Origin: Pseudomonas sp. KU26590
GTDB taxonomy: Bacteria; Pseudomonadota; Gammaproteobacteria; Pseudomonadales; Pseudomonadaceae
DNA length: 64,000 bases
Direction: 5' to 3'
NCBI RefSeq assembly: GCF_026153515.1
Contig: NZ_CP110644.1
Location: 4,059,501 to 4,123,500, forward strand
The notes beneath the pieces were generated by a model. That model was not told the origin of the DNA. It saw nothing but the letters and a program-made list of their open reading frames with translations, and made no database searches. The translations under genes and the position numbers were made by a program. Shown piece after piece: positions 46,507-55,776 of the stretch. The first letter of the stretch is position 1. Every line of letters starts with the position of its first letter.

Positions 46507-48063
46507 TTACTTGGTGATCGTGCCGACGTTGAACACTTGTTCCAGCATCGGGTTGAACACGTAACCCTTGACCTTGTCGCTCATCGGCAAGGTGTAGGCC
46601 TTTTGGTAGAGGTAGGCGTAGACGCTGTCGTTGAGCACGATCTTCTGCGCCTGCTGGTACAGCTCGGTGCGCTTGGCCATGTCGTTGGTGGTCGCCGATT
46701 CACGAATCAGTTTGTCCACAGCCGGGTTGTCATAGAACGAACGGTTGCCGGCCAATCCTTTCAGCTTCGAGTCGAAGAAGAAGTTCATGAACATGTAGGG
46801 GTCGGCGAAGTCCGGGCTCCACGAACCAATGGCGATGTCGAAGTCCCCGGTGCCCAGGCGCTCACGCATGCTGGCGTTGGCGAGCTTCTCCAGCTTGAGG
46901 TTCACGCCCAGGGGTTGCAGACCGGCTTGCAGCGTCAGGCCGATGGGTTCCCAGTTCGGGTCTTTGTCGGAGTACATGAACGTGAGGTTGCTGACCTTGG
47001 GCGAGACTTTCGCAAGATCGGCCTTGGCCTTGTCCATGTCCTGCTTGAACGCCGGCAGCTTCTCGTCATACGCCCACATGCCTTGGGGGATCGGGCCATT
47101 GAGGGGTTTGGCCTTGCCTTTCAGGATGCCGTTGATGATGCCGTCGTAGTCCAGGGATTCGACAATGGCACGCCGCGCATCCGGGTTGTTCATCGGCGCT
47201 TTCTGGGTGTTGAGGTACAGCAGCGTCACCCGCAGCGATGGGTAGTCACCCACGACGATGCCGGACTTCTTCGCCAGCGCTTCGAGCTGGTCTTCGGGCA
47301 TGTCTTCGATGATGTCCAGGTCGCCGTGTTCCAGCTGGAGACGGCGCACGGAGGCCTCGCTGATGATCTTCACCACGACTTTCTTCAGGGTCGGTTTGGG
47401 GCCGGCGTAGTAGCTGTTCTGCTCCATGGTCAGGGCCTGGCCTTTCTGCCAGTTGACCAGCTTGAACGCGCCCGAACCTGCGGTGTGGTTCGACAGGTAC
47501 GCGTCGGCGCCTTCGGCCTTCTTCGCCACGTCCGGGTTGATGATCGCCGCGCCGTTATGGGCCAGGGTCGAGAGGAACGGCGCGTACGGCGCTTTCAGGG
47601 TGAAGCGCACGGTCAGCGGATCGACCACCGACACCGCCATGTCATCGGGGAACGCACCGGACGGCCCTTGCTTGAGCTTCATCACCCGGTCGAAGGAGAA
47701 CTTCACCGCCTCGGCATTGACCTCGGCGCCGTCATCGAATTTGTTGCCGGGCTTGAGCTTGAATTCCCAGGTCAGGTTGTCTGCCGAGGTGGTCCAGCCG
47801 CTGGCCAGCTCCCCCGCCACTTCGGTGCTGCCCTTGCCGTTTTCGACCTTGTAGGTGACCAGCCGCTGGTACGCCGGGTAGGTCACGGTCCAGTCATTGT
47901 TGTCGATGGTCACGGCCGGGTCGAGGGTCTGCGGGTCGGACGGTTTGCCGATCATCAGGGTGTCCTGGGGCACGGCTGCGCTGGCCGATTGCCAGGCGCC
48001 GAGGCCCATGGCGGTGCAGAGGACTGCCATCGCCAGCGTGCGTGGGGTAAGGATTGATTTCAT
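46507..48063 (-). CDS. Peptide ABC transporter substrate-binding protein (family 5)
   Basis: 518 residues with a signal peptide (about 1-29, ending ASA). Family-5 binding-protein features: DPQTLDPAVTIDNND, LTWEFKLKPGNKFDDG, NHTAGSGAFKLVNW, RVTLLYLNTQKAPMNNPDAR. Together with the adjacent D-Ala-D-Ala dipeptidase it is likely to bind cell-wall-derived peptides or dipeptides (context inference). Confidence 0.93.
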   Translation of the reverse strand: MKSILTPRTLAMAVLCTAMGLGAWQSASAAVPQDTLMIGKPSDPQTLDPAVTIDNNDWTVTYPAYQRLVTYKVENGKGSTEVAGELASGWTTSADNLTWEFKLKPGNKFDDGAEVNAEAVKFSFDRVMKLKQGPSGAFPDDMAVSVVDPLTVRFTLKAPYAPFLSTLAHNGAAIINPDVAKKAEGADAYLSNHTAGSGAFKLVNWQKGQALTMEQNSYYAGPKPTLKKVVVKIISEASVRRLQLEHGDLDIIEDMPEDQLEALAKKSGIVVGDYPSLRVTLLYLNTQKAPMNNPDARRAIVESLDYDGIINGILKGKAKPLNGPIPQGMWAYDEKLPAFKQDMDKAKADLAKVSPKVSNLTFMYSDKDPNWEPIGLTLQAGLQPLGVNLKLEKLANASMRERLGTGDFDIAIGSWSPDFADPYMFMNFFFDSKLKGLAGNRSFYDNPAVDKLIRESATTNDMAKRTELYQQAQKIVLNDSVYAYLYQKAYTLPMSDKVKGYVFNPMLEQVFNVGTITK

Positions 48064-48273
48064 GCCGGTTCCTTGATCGTTCGATGTCTGAAAGTTCGTC
48101 AGGTTTGTTATTGAAGCTATACCGGGCAGTTAAAGCTCACAGGCCTAAGGCCTGCGAAATGGCGTGCCCTGCTCTTGCGAGGTCGGGTGGCGCCAGATTC
48201 AGCCGGGATTCGTGGTCGTCCCGATCGTGTGTTCGTGTGTTTTGTTTTGTGTTGAGTACTGCGTGTTGGGCGT

Positions 48274-48828
48274 TCAGTCAGCGGGCTGGATCGAGCCGTC
48301 GTCGATCAGCGGATAGTCCTCGGCGTCGGGCAGTTCGTAATGCCACCACTCGCTGTCGATGTAGGTGAACCCTGCCGCCAGCATGATCCCCAGCAACAGC
48401 AGGCGGTTGCGTTGCACGTCGATGGGCAGGTCGGCGAAGAACTGATGGGACTGCTCGCGCATGTCATCGAAGCCGGTGCCCATGTCCAGGGCGTTGCCGC
48501 TGGCATCGATCAGGGTCAGGTCCACGGCCACGCCCCGGGTGTGGTGCGAACCCAAAGCGGGGTCGCGCACGTATTCCGGGTTGGGCAGCGCCTGCCAGAG
48601 CAGGTACTGGGCGTAAGCCGGGCGATACGCGTCGAAGATGCGCAACCGCAACCCGGCCTGCCTCGCCAGGGTGCTGGCCTTGCGCAGACACTGCTCGGCG
48701 TCGCGGTGCAGGAGGCAGCGCGGGTCCTGGTAAATCTGCTTGCCGGCGAGGTTGTCGACACCGGCGTAGATCAGGTCGATCTCGACCTGCATCGCGTGGG
48801 CATCGACTTCGACGAGGGGGCTATTCAC
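48274..48828 (-). CDS. ddpX: D-alanyl-D-alanine dipeptidase (VanX/DdpX family)
   Basis: 184 residues. Zinc ligands: SHHTRGVAVDLTL (SxHxxGxAxD, about 96-108) and EWWHYE (about 160-165, with catalytic Glu and third ligand His). Substrate-orienting Arg in FDAYRPA. No signal peptide, so it acts in the cytoplasm on imported D-Ala-D-Ala, giving D-Ala. Upstream of and co-oriented with the peptide transporter, separated by 210 bp. Confidence 0.93.
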   Translation of the reverse strand: MNSPLVEVDAHAMQVEIDLIYAGVDNLAGKQIYQDPRCLLHRDAEQCLRKASTLARQAGLRLRIFDAYRPAYAQYLLWQALPNPEYVRDPALGSHHTRGVAVDLTLIDASGNALDMGTGFDDMREQSHQFFADLPIDVQRNRLLLLGIMLAAGFTYIDSEWWHYELPDAEDYPLIDDGSIQPAD

Positions 48829-48867
48829 GTAACGGCACTCCAGATCAGCGTGTGCGAGTTGCTTCAG

Positions 48868-48890
48868 TAGGACCGGCTTTAGCCGGGAAG
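48868..48890. repeat. Single REP (GACCGGCTTTAGCCGGGAAG type)
   Basis: One unit between the regulator and the ddpX gene. Confidence 0.8.
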
Positions 48891-48896
48891 CTCTAT

Positions 48897-49748
48897 CTAT
48901 TCAAACTGGCCAAACAGTTGTTGCAGCTCACGGTTCTTCGCCAGCCTCTGGTCGAGCCGGTCGCCATAACGCTCGGCCACCGCCGACACCATCAAATTGA
49001 ACAGGCAGGTCAGCGGCGCCAGGGAATCCCAGAACTGCCCCACGTCGGCGTTGAGCTGCAGCAGATCGCTCGGGTAATCCCGGGCCCACGGGCAGTGAAA
49101 GTCGGTAATGAACGCCAGCCCGACGTTCTGCTGATGGGCGACTTCGCAGAAGGTCCGCGTGACAGCGGAATAGGTGCGGAAGTCGGCGATTACGGCGTAG
49201 GGGTTTTCGAACTGGGAGTTCAACGATTCGGCGTAGGTGCCGGACAGGCCGTCGACGTAATACACCTTGGGCCGGATGTACTCCAGGTGACTGAAAAAGG
49301 CGTTGAGGATGCCGCGGGTGGTCTGGATGCCGACGATGAACACGGCGTCTGCGCTGTACAGCCGATCGACGATGCGGGCGAAGGTTTCGCCGCGTGCCAG
49401 CGCGTAAACACGCTGGATGGCTTCCAGTTCGCGGTTCATCGAGCGCTCCAGTGCATCGCCCTGGGTGTTTTCTTCGCGAAACGCGCCGAGCCGATCGGTG
49501 ATCACCCAGGGGCTGGCACTGTCACCGCGCAGGCTCTGTTTGACGTCGTCGATGTTGCGATAGCCAAGAGAGCGCAGAAAACGCCCTACCGAAATGCCGG
49601 TGGTACCGGTCTGCTGGGCGATGCTGTCAGCGGTCTCGAACGGCAGCTTCTGCGGATTGGCGAGCAGGTAGCCGGCGATGCGCTTGCCCGTCGGCGTCAG
49701 GTCACTGAACCGCTGTTCCAGAGCATCGAGGAAAGGGCTTTTATCCAT
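48897..49748 (-). CDS. MurR/RpiR-family transcriptional regulator
   Basis: 283 residues. N-terminal RpiR helix-turn-helix (about 1-80; ISVGRFLRSLGYRNIDDVKQSL) and a SIS domain (about 120-260; ADAVFIVGIQTTRGILNAFF) which in this family binds a phosphosugar or related ligand. Located just upstream of ddpX and the peptide transporter on the same strand; presumed local regulator of peptidoglycan-peptide recycling genes. Confidence 0.92.
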   Translation of the reverse strand: MDKSPFLDALEQRFSDLTPTGKRIAGYLLANPQKLPFETADSIAQQTGTTGISVGRFLRSLGYRNIDDVKQSLRGDSASPWVITDRLGAFREENTQGDALERSMNRELEAIQRVYALARGETFARIVDRLYSADAVFIVGIQTTRGILNAFFSHLEYIRPKVYYVDGLSGTYAESLNSQFENPYAVIADFRTYSAVTRTFCEVAHQQNVGLAFITDFHCPWARDYPSDLLQLNADVGQFWDSLAPLTCLFNLMVSAVAERYGDRLDQRLAKNRELQQLFGQFE

Positions 49749-49789
49749 GGGAATTTCGCCAGTGGAGCCGGGTTATAGGGACCGGATTA

Positions 49790-49836
49790 ATGTTACTAGA
49801 CGGTCATTTTGCGACAGAATGTTAGCAACATAACAT
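49790..49836. promoter_or_regulatory. ATGTTA repeats upstream of the RpiR regulator
   Basis: ATGTTA at 49790 and 49819 and its complement TAACAT at 49831; the last two form a palindrome with a six-base spacer. They lie 42-88 bp before the regulator's ATG in an otherwise AT-rich patch, consistent with an autoregulatory operator. No experimental support. Confidence 0.4.
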
Positions 49837-50027
49837 CGCGTTTCGAGGGCTTACAACGCTTTTTTCAAAAGATTTCAGGCGGGTAATTTTCGTGATTCAG
49901 GGTGGTGCGAGGGTGAGGAAAAATGCGCGATTGCGGGGCGAAAATGAGGGGTGTGGCAGGTTGTAAATGGGTAACAGGAGTACCGGCCTCTTCCCGGCTA
50001 AAGCCGGTCCCACAGGGGTGCGCGGTG
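49837..50027. other. Spacer leading into the REP array
   Basis: No gene seen. From 49985 a partial REP unit (CTTCCCGGCTAAAGCCGGTCCCAC) leads into the periodic array. Confidence 0.6.
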
Positions 50028-50475
50028 TATTTGTGGGACCGGCTTTAGCCGGGAAGAAGCCCGTGTGAACACCCTCGCTTTTGCGGTGTATCGACTGACG
50101 CTTTCCCGGATGAAGCCGGTCCTACGTGGGTGCGCGGTGTAATTGTGGGACCGGCTTTAGCCGGGAAGAGGCCTGTGTGAACATCCTGAATTCTGCGGCG
50201 TATCCACTGACGCTTTCCCGGCTGAAGCCGGTCCCACATGGGTGCGCGGTGTACTGGTAGGACCGGCTTTAGCCGGGAAGAGGCCTGTGTGAACATCCTG
50301 AATTCTGCGGCGTATCGACTGACGCTTTCCCGGCTGAAGCCGGTCCCACATGGGTGCGCGGTGTAATTGTGGGACCGGCTTTAGCCGGGAAGAAGCCCGT
50401 GTGAACACCCTCGCTTTTGCGGTGTATCGACTGACGCTTTCCCGGCTGAAGCCGGTCCTACAATGAGTGCGCGAT
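50028..50475. repeat. Four-unit tandem REP array with a 112-bp period
   Basis: GACCGGCTTTAGCCGGGAAG recurs at 50037, 50149, 50261 and 50373, exactly 112 bp apart. Each unit holds one direct and one inverted REP with conserved spacers (GTGTGAACA(C/T)CCT and TGGGTGCGCGGTGTA). Spacer variants alternate: units 1 and 4 have CTCGCTTTTGCGG, units 2 and 3 have GAATTCTGCGG, which suggests block duplication. Confidence 0.9.
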
Positions 50476-50480
50476 CCTGC

Positions 50481-50511
50481 AATGGGTCCGCGGTGTATCC
50501 GCGGACCCATT
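50481..50511. terminator. Strong hairpin at the 3' end of the pyruvate oxidase gene
   Basis: Perfect 13-base stem AATGGGTCCGCGG / CCGCGGACCCATT with loop TGTAT, 12 bp past the stop. There is no T-run, so it may be an mRNA stabiliser or a factor-dependent terminator. Confidence 0.6.
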
Positions 50512-50522
50512 ACCTACCCAAT

Positions 50523-52244
50523 TCAGCGCAGGTTGGTTTTCGCCAATTCCAGCACCATGTCGGCTTTGCCGTTCATGACGGCTTTGAGCATGAACAGGCT
50601 GAAGCCTTTTGCCTGGGCGAGCTTGATCTTCGGCGGCATGCCCAGTTCCTGCTTCGCAGTCACCACGTCCACCACCACAGGCCCCGGATGTTCGAAGGCT
50701 TTCTTCAGGGCATTGGGCAGGTCAGCCGAGTCCTCCACGCGAATCCCCAGAATCCCTGCGCCGATGGCGATGTTGGCAAAATTGGTGCTGTCGAAATCGG
50801 TGTCATGGGGCACGTAACCGCCGGCTTGCATTTCCATCGCCACGAAGCCCAGAGAGCTGTTGTTGAACACCACCAGCTTGATCGGCAGGTTCAATTGGCG
50901 GATCGACAGCAGGTCGCCCATCAGCATCGACAAGCCGCCATCGCCGCAGAGCGCCACCACTTGCCGTTGTGGGAATGCCGCCTTGGCACCCAATGCCTGG
51001 GGCATGGCATTGGCCATGGAACCGTGGTTGAACGAGCCCAACAGCGAGCGCTTGCCGTTCATGGTCAGGTAGCGCGCCGCCCACAAAGTCGGCGTCCCCA
51101 CATCGACGGTGAAGATCGCGTCCGGGTCAGCGTAGGCATCGACCAGTCGCGTCAGATACTGCGGGTGAATCGGCTCGCCATGGCCCGATGGCGTGGCCAG
51201 TTCGTCGAGTTCTTCGCGGGATTTGGCGTAATGATCCAGCGCCTTGTCGAGGAATTTGCGGTCGGTGTGGGGCTTGAGACGCGGCAACAGTTCGTCGAGG
51301 GTTTCAGCGATGCCGCCTGCCAGGCCGAGGGTGACCGGCACGCGACGGCCGATGGCGGTCGGGTCGATGTCGATCTGGATGACTTTGGCTTTTTCCGGGT
51401 AGAAATTGCGGTACGGGAAGCTGCTGCCGAGGATCACCAGCGTGTCGCAGGCCATCATAGCGTGGTAGCCGGAGCTGAAGCCGATGAGCCCGGTCATGCC
51501 GACATCGAAGGGGTTGGCGTATTCGATGTACTGCTTGCCGCGCAGGGCATGAACCACGGGTGCGGAGAGTTTTTCCGCCAGCGCCACCACTTGATCGTGG
51601 GCCTCGGCACAGCCGGCGCCGGCGAGAATGGTCACGGCTTTGGATGTGTCCAGCAGGTCCACCAGGCGTTGCAGGTCGGCTTCTGCCGGGATGACCCGCG
51701 CAGGCGCGTGATCAACCCACTGGGGCTTGATGTCGGGCGCCGCGCTCAGGGCGACGTCGCCGGAAATCACGATCACCGCGACGCCGCGCTGGCTGATGGC
51801 CGCGCGCATGGCCCGCTCCAGCACCCGGGGGAATTGCTCCGGGGTGCTGACAGTTTCGACGAAGTGGCTGCACTCTTTGAACAGGTCGGTGGGGTGGGTT
51901 TCCTGGAAGTAATTCAGGCCGATCTCGGAGGACGGGATCTGCGCAGCGATGGCGAGGACCGGCACGCCGCTGCGGTGGCAGTCATACAGGCCGTTGATCA
52001 AGTGCAGATTGCCCGGACCGCAACTGCCCGCACACACCGCCAGCTTGCCGGTAGACGCTGCTTCCGCCCCTGCCGCGAACGCCGCGACCTCTTCGTGACG
52101 GGTGTGCATCCACTTGATCTTGCCCAGGCGCTGGAGGCTGTCGGTCAGGCCGTTCAGGCTGTCGCCGCTGACGCCCCAGATCTTCGAGACGCCGGCTGCG
52201 GCGAGGGTTTGGGCGAGGTAATCGGCGATGGTTCTGCTGGACAT
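50523..52244 (-). CDS. poxB: Pyruvate dehydrogenase (quinone) / pyruvate oxidase, TPP-dependent
   Basis: 573 residues from ATG 52244 (AAGGA upstream). Three-domain TPP enzyme: PYR domain with catalytic Glu in [16 protein letters not shown] (about 50), central FAD/DHAP-like domain, and PP domain with the TPP motif [14 protein letters not shown] ... NNSSLG. The closing residues ([27 protein letters not shown]) match the C-terminal membrane-binding helix of PoxB. It converts pyruvate to acetate and CO2, passing electrons to ubiquinone. Acetolactate-synthase-like paralogues are less likely given this tail. Confidence 0.9.
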   Translation of the reverse strand: MSSRTIADYLAQTLAAAGVSKIWGVSGDSLNGLTDSLQRLGKIKWMHTRHEEVAAFAAGAEAASTGKLAVCAGSCGPGNLHLINGLYDCHRSGVPVLAIAAQIPSSEIGLNYFQETHPTDLFKECSHFVETVSTPEQFPRVLERAMRAAISQRGVAVIVISGDVALSAAPDIKPQWVDHAPARVIPAEADLQRLVDLLDTSKAVTILAGAGCAEAHDQVVALAEKLSAPVVHALRGKQYIEYANPFDVGMTGLIGFSSGYHAMMACDTLVILGSSFPYRNFYPEKAKVIQIDIDPTAIGRRVPVTLGLAGGIAETLDELLPRLKPHTDRKFLDKALDHYAKSREELDELATPSGHGEPIHPQYLTRLVDAYADPDAIFTVDVGTPTLWAARYLTMNGKRSLLGSFNHGSMANAMPQALGAKAAFPQRQVVALCGDGGLSMLMGDLLSIRQLNLPIKLVVFNNSSLGFVAMEMQAGGYVPHDTDFDSTNFANIAIGAGILGIRVEDSADLPNALKKAFEHPGPVVVDVVTAKQELGMPPKIKLAQAKGFSLFMLKAVMNGKADMVLELAKTNLR

Positions 52245-52567
52245 GGGGTAAGTTCCTTGTCGAGTCGAATGAGCGCGCGAGGCCGGAACAGACATCGCGC
52301 GTGGTCTCAAATCGACCTGTCGCGCCGGGGACAGTTCAGTGCGTGTGGGCGGGCGCCATTTTTGAGAGGGTCGGATGCCGTAGGAGCCGGCTTGCTGGCG
52401 AACGCGTTGTGTCAGTCACCGGTTGCGTAACTGACGGATCGGGTTCGCCAGCAAGCCGGCTCCTACAGGGCAATGCGTCATGAGCCAGGTCCGCATCCCC
52501 CGTGCAGGGAATGCGTCATGCGCCAGGCACCGCATCGCTCGCGAAGGCAGCAATGAGGCCCCGCACA
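52245..52567. other. Gene-free spacer with a REP pair and a short imperfect duplication
   Basis: REP doublet at 52380-52466 (GTAGGAGCCGGCTTGCTGGC and its complement). After it, GGGCAATGCGTCATGAGCCAG and GGGAATGCGTCATGCGCCAG form an imperfect direct repeat (about 52468 and 52507). No gene seen. Confidence 0.7.
52380..52466. repeat. REP pair (GTAGGAGCCGGCTTGCTGGCGAA type)
   Basis: Inverted REP units enclosing about 40 bp, between poxB promoter region and the 3' end of the PBP2 gene. Confidence 0.88.
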
Positions 52568-54502
52568 TCACACCGGCGGCTGGCCCACCGCCTTGCTCGG
52601 TTCGGCGATCTGCACTTTGGGGTTCACCGGCGTTGCGCTTGGCGTGGCGTATTGCTGTTTCAGGTGGCCGTCCGGATCCAGCAGCCAGGCATCGAGGATT
52701 TCACGCACCACGGGACCGGCCACGCGCCCGCCCGCCTCGCCGTTCTCGATCATCACCGCGACGACAATCTTGGGATTGGCCGCCGGGGCGAAACCGACGA
52801 ACAAGGCGTTGTCGCGGTGGCGTTCCAGGGTTTTGTTGCGGTTGTAGCGTTCGCCCTGCTTGATCGCCACCACCTGCGCGGTGCCGCTCTTGCCGGCGAT
52901 GCGGTATTGCGCGCCTTGCGCGGCGGCACGTGCGATGCCGCGCGGGTCGTGCATCACCGCTTGCATGCCGTTGTTGACCTGGTCCCACTCGTGGGAATCG
53001 CGCAGCACGATGTTCGGCATCGGGTGCTCATCGACCGGCGCCACGCCGCCGATCTCCTTGGCCAGATGCGGGCGGTGCCAGATGCCCTTGCTGGCGATCA
53101 GCGTCGTCGCCTGGGCCAGTTGCAGCGGTGTGACCTGCATGTAGCCCTGGCCGATGCCGAGGATCACGGTCTCACCCGGGAACCACGCCTGACGGCGGGT
53201 GATGCGCTTCCATTCTTTGGACGGCATGAGGCCCGCCGATTCTTCGAACATGTCCAGGGAGACCTTCTGGCCGATGCCGAACATGGTCAGGTAATCGTGC
53301 AGGCGGTCGATGCCCAGCTTGTGCGCCAGGTCATAAAAATAGGTGTCGTTGGAGCGCATGATCGCCGCGTACAGGTCCACCCAGCCATCGCCGCTGTGGT
53401 TCCAGTTGCGGTACTTGTGGTCGAAGTCCGGCAGCTGGAAATAACCCGGATCGAAGACTCGGGTTGATGGCGTGATGACGCCGCTGTCCAGGCCGGCAAT
53501 GGCCACCTCCGGCTTGATTGTCGAACCCGGGGCGTACAACCCGCGCAGCACGCGGTTGAACAGCGGCCGGTCGACCGAATCCCGCAGCGCCGAATATTCC
53601 TTGAAGCTGATCCCGGTGACGAACAGGTTCGGGTCGAAGCTCGGCTTGCTGACCATCGCCAGGACTTCGCCGGTGGCCGGATCAATCGCCACCACCGAGC
53701 CGCGACGATCCCCCAGCGCGTGCTCTGCGGCCTCTTGCAGCTTGATGTCCAGGCTCAGCGTGATGTTTTTGCCGGCGACCGGATCGGTGTGCTTAAGCAC
53801 CCGCAACACGCGGCCCTGGGCGTTGGTTTCGACTTCTTCGTAGCCCACATGACCGTGCAGCTCGCTCTCGTAGAACCGCTCGACGCCGGTCTTGCCGATG
53901 GACTGCGTGCCGCGGTATTCCACCTGATCGAGCTGGGTCGCTTCCTTCTCGTTGATCCGCCCGACGTAGCCGATGGAGTGGGCGAAATGCTCAGCCAGCG
54001 GATAGTGGCGAACGAATTGCGCCTCGACGTCCAGCCCCGGCAGGCGGAACTGATTGACCGCCAACAGGGCGATCTGCTCTTCGGTCAGCTCATACAGCAG
54101 CGTCACCGGCACAAAGCGGTGCGGCGAGTTTTTCATCGCCTTGTCGAAGATGATGCGGTCCTCGTCCGGCAGGTTGAGGATCTGCATCAGTTCGTCGATC
54201 ACCGCGTGCCAGTCCCCTGCGCGCTCGCGGGTCATGGTCAGGTTGAAGCTGGGGCGGTTGTCGGCCAGGATCACGCCGTTACGGTCGAAGATCAGCCCGC
54301 GCTCCGGCGGAATCGGCAGCACGTGGACGCGGTTGTTTTCGGAAATGGTGGAGTGGTATGCGAATTCGGTGACTTGCAGGAAATACATGCGGCACACCAG
54401 CGCGACGCTGAGCATGGCCACGAACACGGCGCAGGCGATCAAGCGTTTATTGACCAGCCGGGTTTCCTTCTCGTGGTCTTTTAAGGGTATCGGATCGGGC
54501 AT
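52568..54502 (-). CDS. mrdA: Penicillin-binding protein 2 (transpeptidase)
   Basis: 644 residues. N-terminal membrane anchor (about 22-42), PBP dimerisation region (PERGLIFDRNGVILADN, YPLAEHFAHSIGYVGRI), and the transpeptidase with Ser in PGSTIKP (SxxK, about 330), SND (MRSNDTYF, about 387) and KSGTAQ (KTG box, about 545). Cross-links peptidoglycan of the lateral wall. No rodA, rlmH or lytic transglycosylase gene is near, so this looks like a second PBP2 copy outside the usual rod-shape cluster. The C-terminus is a Pro-rich tail. Confidence 0.93.
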   Translation of the reverse strand: MPDPIPLKDHEKETRLVNKRLIACAVFVAMLSVALVCRMYFLQVTEFAYHSTISENNRVHVLPIPPERGLIFDRNGVILADNRPSFNLTMTRERAGDWHAVIDELMQILNLPDEDRIIFDKAMKNSPHRFVPVTLLYELTEEQIALLAVNQFRLPGLDVEAQFVRHYPLAEHFAHSIGYVGRINEKEATQLDQVEYRGTQSIGKTGVERFYESELHGHVGYEEVETNAQGRVLRVLKHTDPVAGKNITLSLDIKLQEAAEHALGDRRGSVVAIDPATGEVLAMVSKPSFDPNLFVTGISFKEYSALRDSVDRPLFNRVLRGLYAPGSTIKPEVAIAGLDSGVITPSTRVFDPGYFQLPDFDHKYRNWNHSGDGWVDLYAAIMRSNDTYFYDLAHKLGIDRLHDYLTMFGIGQKVSLDMFEESAGLMPSKEWKRITRRQAWFPGETVILGIGQGYMQVTPLQLAQATTLIASKGIWHRPHLAKEIGGVAPVDEHPMPNIVLRDSHEWDQVNNGMQAVMHDPRGIARAAAQGAQYRIAGKSGTAQVVAIKQGERYNRNKTLERHRDNALFVGFAPAANPKIVVAVMIENGEAGGRVAGPVVREILDAWLLDPDGHLKQQYATPSATPVNPKVQIAEPSKAVGQPPV

Positions 54503-55023
54503 TTCTGTCGCTACTCGGTGAACAGATGGACGGCACAGTCAGCACCCCGTGTGAATAGGCGGGACGCAAATGGCGTGCACGATACCAAGAAGTCGCCGTG
54601 GCAAAGGACTTGGCTTTATGAAGATTCTGTCAGGTTCAGGCCATTGTCGGCCCCACCTGCACCACCCTGGGACTGCATCGGCGAAATGCCACCAACCCCG
54701 ATCTGACCCATTGTTACTCGATTGCGAGGCGACTGTTGCGCAATCGGTAAGAGTGATTTACCGATTTGACCGGCTGCAACACGGGGTAACACATCTATCA
54801 TGGCAGTTGGCGTGAAAAGATGCGGATCAGTTTCGGCAATTCCCCGCCTAGCGTGCGCTATTCGCTCGCAGGCCTGCCAGAGACCCAGTGTCACACCCCG
54901 CCAAGAGCCACTTGCCGTGCACATCGTATGCGCGGCAATACCCGTGATAAAGAACGCAGAGCACAGCCCCGGCACGGACCATTCCCAATGGACTGTGGGG
55001 GCGTGGTTTTGCAGGAGCCCAGA
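54503..55023. other. Gene-poor spacer between divergent PBP2 and dehydrogenase genes
   Basis: About 520 bp with the promoters of both flanking genes. One minus-strand frame (ATG 54801 to a stop at 54616, 61 codons; ends GGADNGLNLTESS) has some protein-like look but no ribosome site. Otherwise nothing recognisable. Confidence 0.5.
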
Positions 55024-55770
55024 ATGACAGAAAAACCCAAAGGCCTCACCCGCCGCCAGTTGCTGAAAGGTTCAGCCACAACGCTGGCCGTCGGTGCAGC
55101 TGCCACGGCCCAGGCCGCCACCGTCGTCGGTGTGCCGCAGTGGGTGCCCTTCGACCACAACGGTCCGATGCACTACGACACCCCCGGCTGGCAGTTCTTC
55201 ACCGACGCCGAGGCCACTGCCGTGGAAGCCATTGTCGCCCGACTGATCCCCGCCGATGACCTCAGCGTCAGCGGCAAGGACGCCGGCTGCGCGGTGTTCA
55301 TCGACCGCCAGCTGGCGGGCGAGTACGGCACCTTCAGCCGTCTTTACATGCAGGGCCCGTTCGTTCAAGGCACGCCGATGCAGGGTGACCAGTCGGAACT
55401 GGTGCCGCGCCAGCGTTATCGCCTGGGCCTCGCCGGCCTCGAAGGCTACTGCCAGAAGCAGTTCCAGAAAAACTTCAGCGCCCTGACCGCAGAACAACAG
55501 GACAAGGTCCTGACCGGTCTGGACAAAGCCGAGATCACGCTGGATGGCATCGACGCCAAACTGTTCTTTCAGCAAGTGCTCGGCAACACCATGGAAGGCT
55601 TCTTCGCCGACCCGGTCTACGGCGGCAACCGCGACATGGTGTCGTGGAAAATGATCGGCTTCCCCGGTGCCCGCTACGACTACCGCGAGTACATCGGTCT
55701 GCACAACCAGAAGCTGAATCTGGTGCCGCTCTCCATCATCGGCAGCTCCGCCTGGACCAAAAAGGGTTAA
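55024..55770 (+). CDS. Gluconate 2-dehydrogenase subunit 3 family protein (gamma subunit)
   Basis: 248 residues from ATG 55024 (CAGGAG upstream). Twin-arginine signal TRRQLLKGSATTLAVGAAA at residues 9-27; the mature part matches the small subunit of membrane-bound FAD dehydrogenases (FTDAEATAVEAIVARLIPADD; DPVYGGNRDMVSWKMIGFPG). It carries the flavoprotein across the membrane by Tat hitch-hiking and stays as a structural subunit. Six bases before the GMC gene. Confidence 0.92.
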   Translation: MTEKPKGLTRRQLLKGSATTLAVGAAATAQAATVVGVPQWVPFDHNGPMHYDTPGWQFFTDAEATAVEAIVARLIPADDLSVSGKDAGCAVFIDRQLAGEYGTFSRLYMQGPFVQGTPMQGDQSELVPRQRYRLGLAGLEGYCQKQFQKNFSALTAEQQDKVLTGLDKAEITLDGIDAKLFFQQVLGNTMEGFFADPVYGGNRDMVSWKMIGFPGARYDYREYIGLHNQKLNLVPLSIIGSSAWTKKG

Positions 55771-55776
55771 TTCGAC

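Noticed and set aside
50045..50510. Periodic 112-bp repeats as a possible CRISPR array
   Set aside because: Units are inverted REP pairs with conserved spacers, repeat and spacer sizes do not fit CRISPR, and no cas genes are present.
54616..54801. 61-codon minus-strand frame between PBP2 and the dehydrogenase
   Set aside because: No ribosome site, no recognised motif, and it lies in the shared promoter region.
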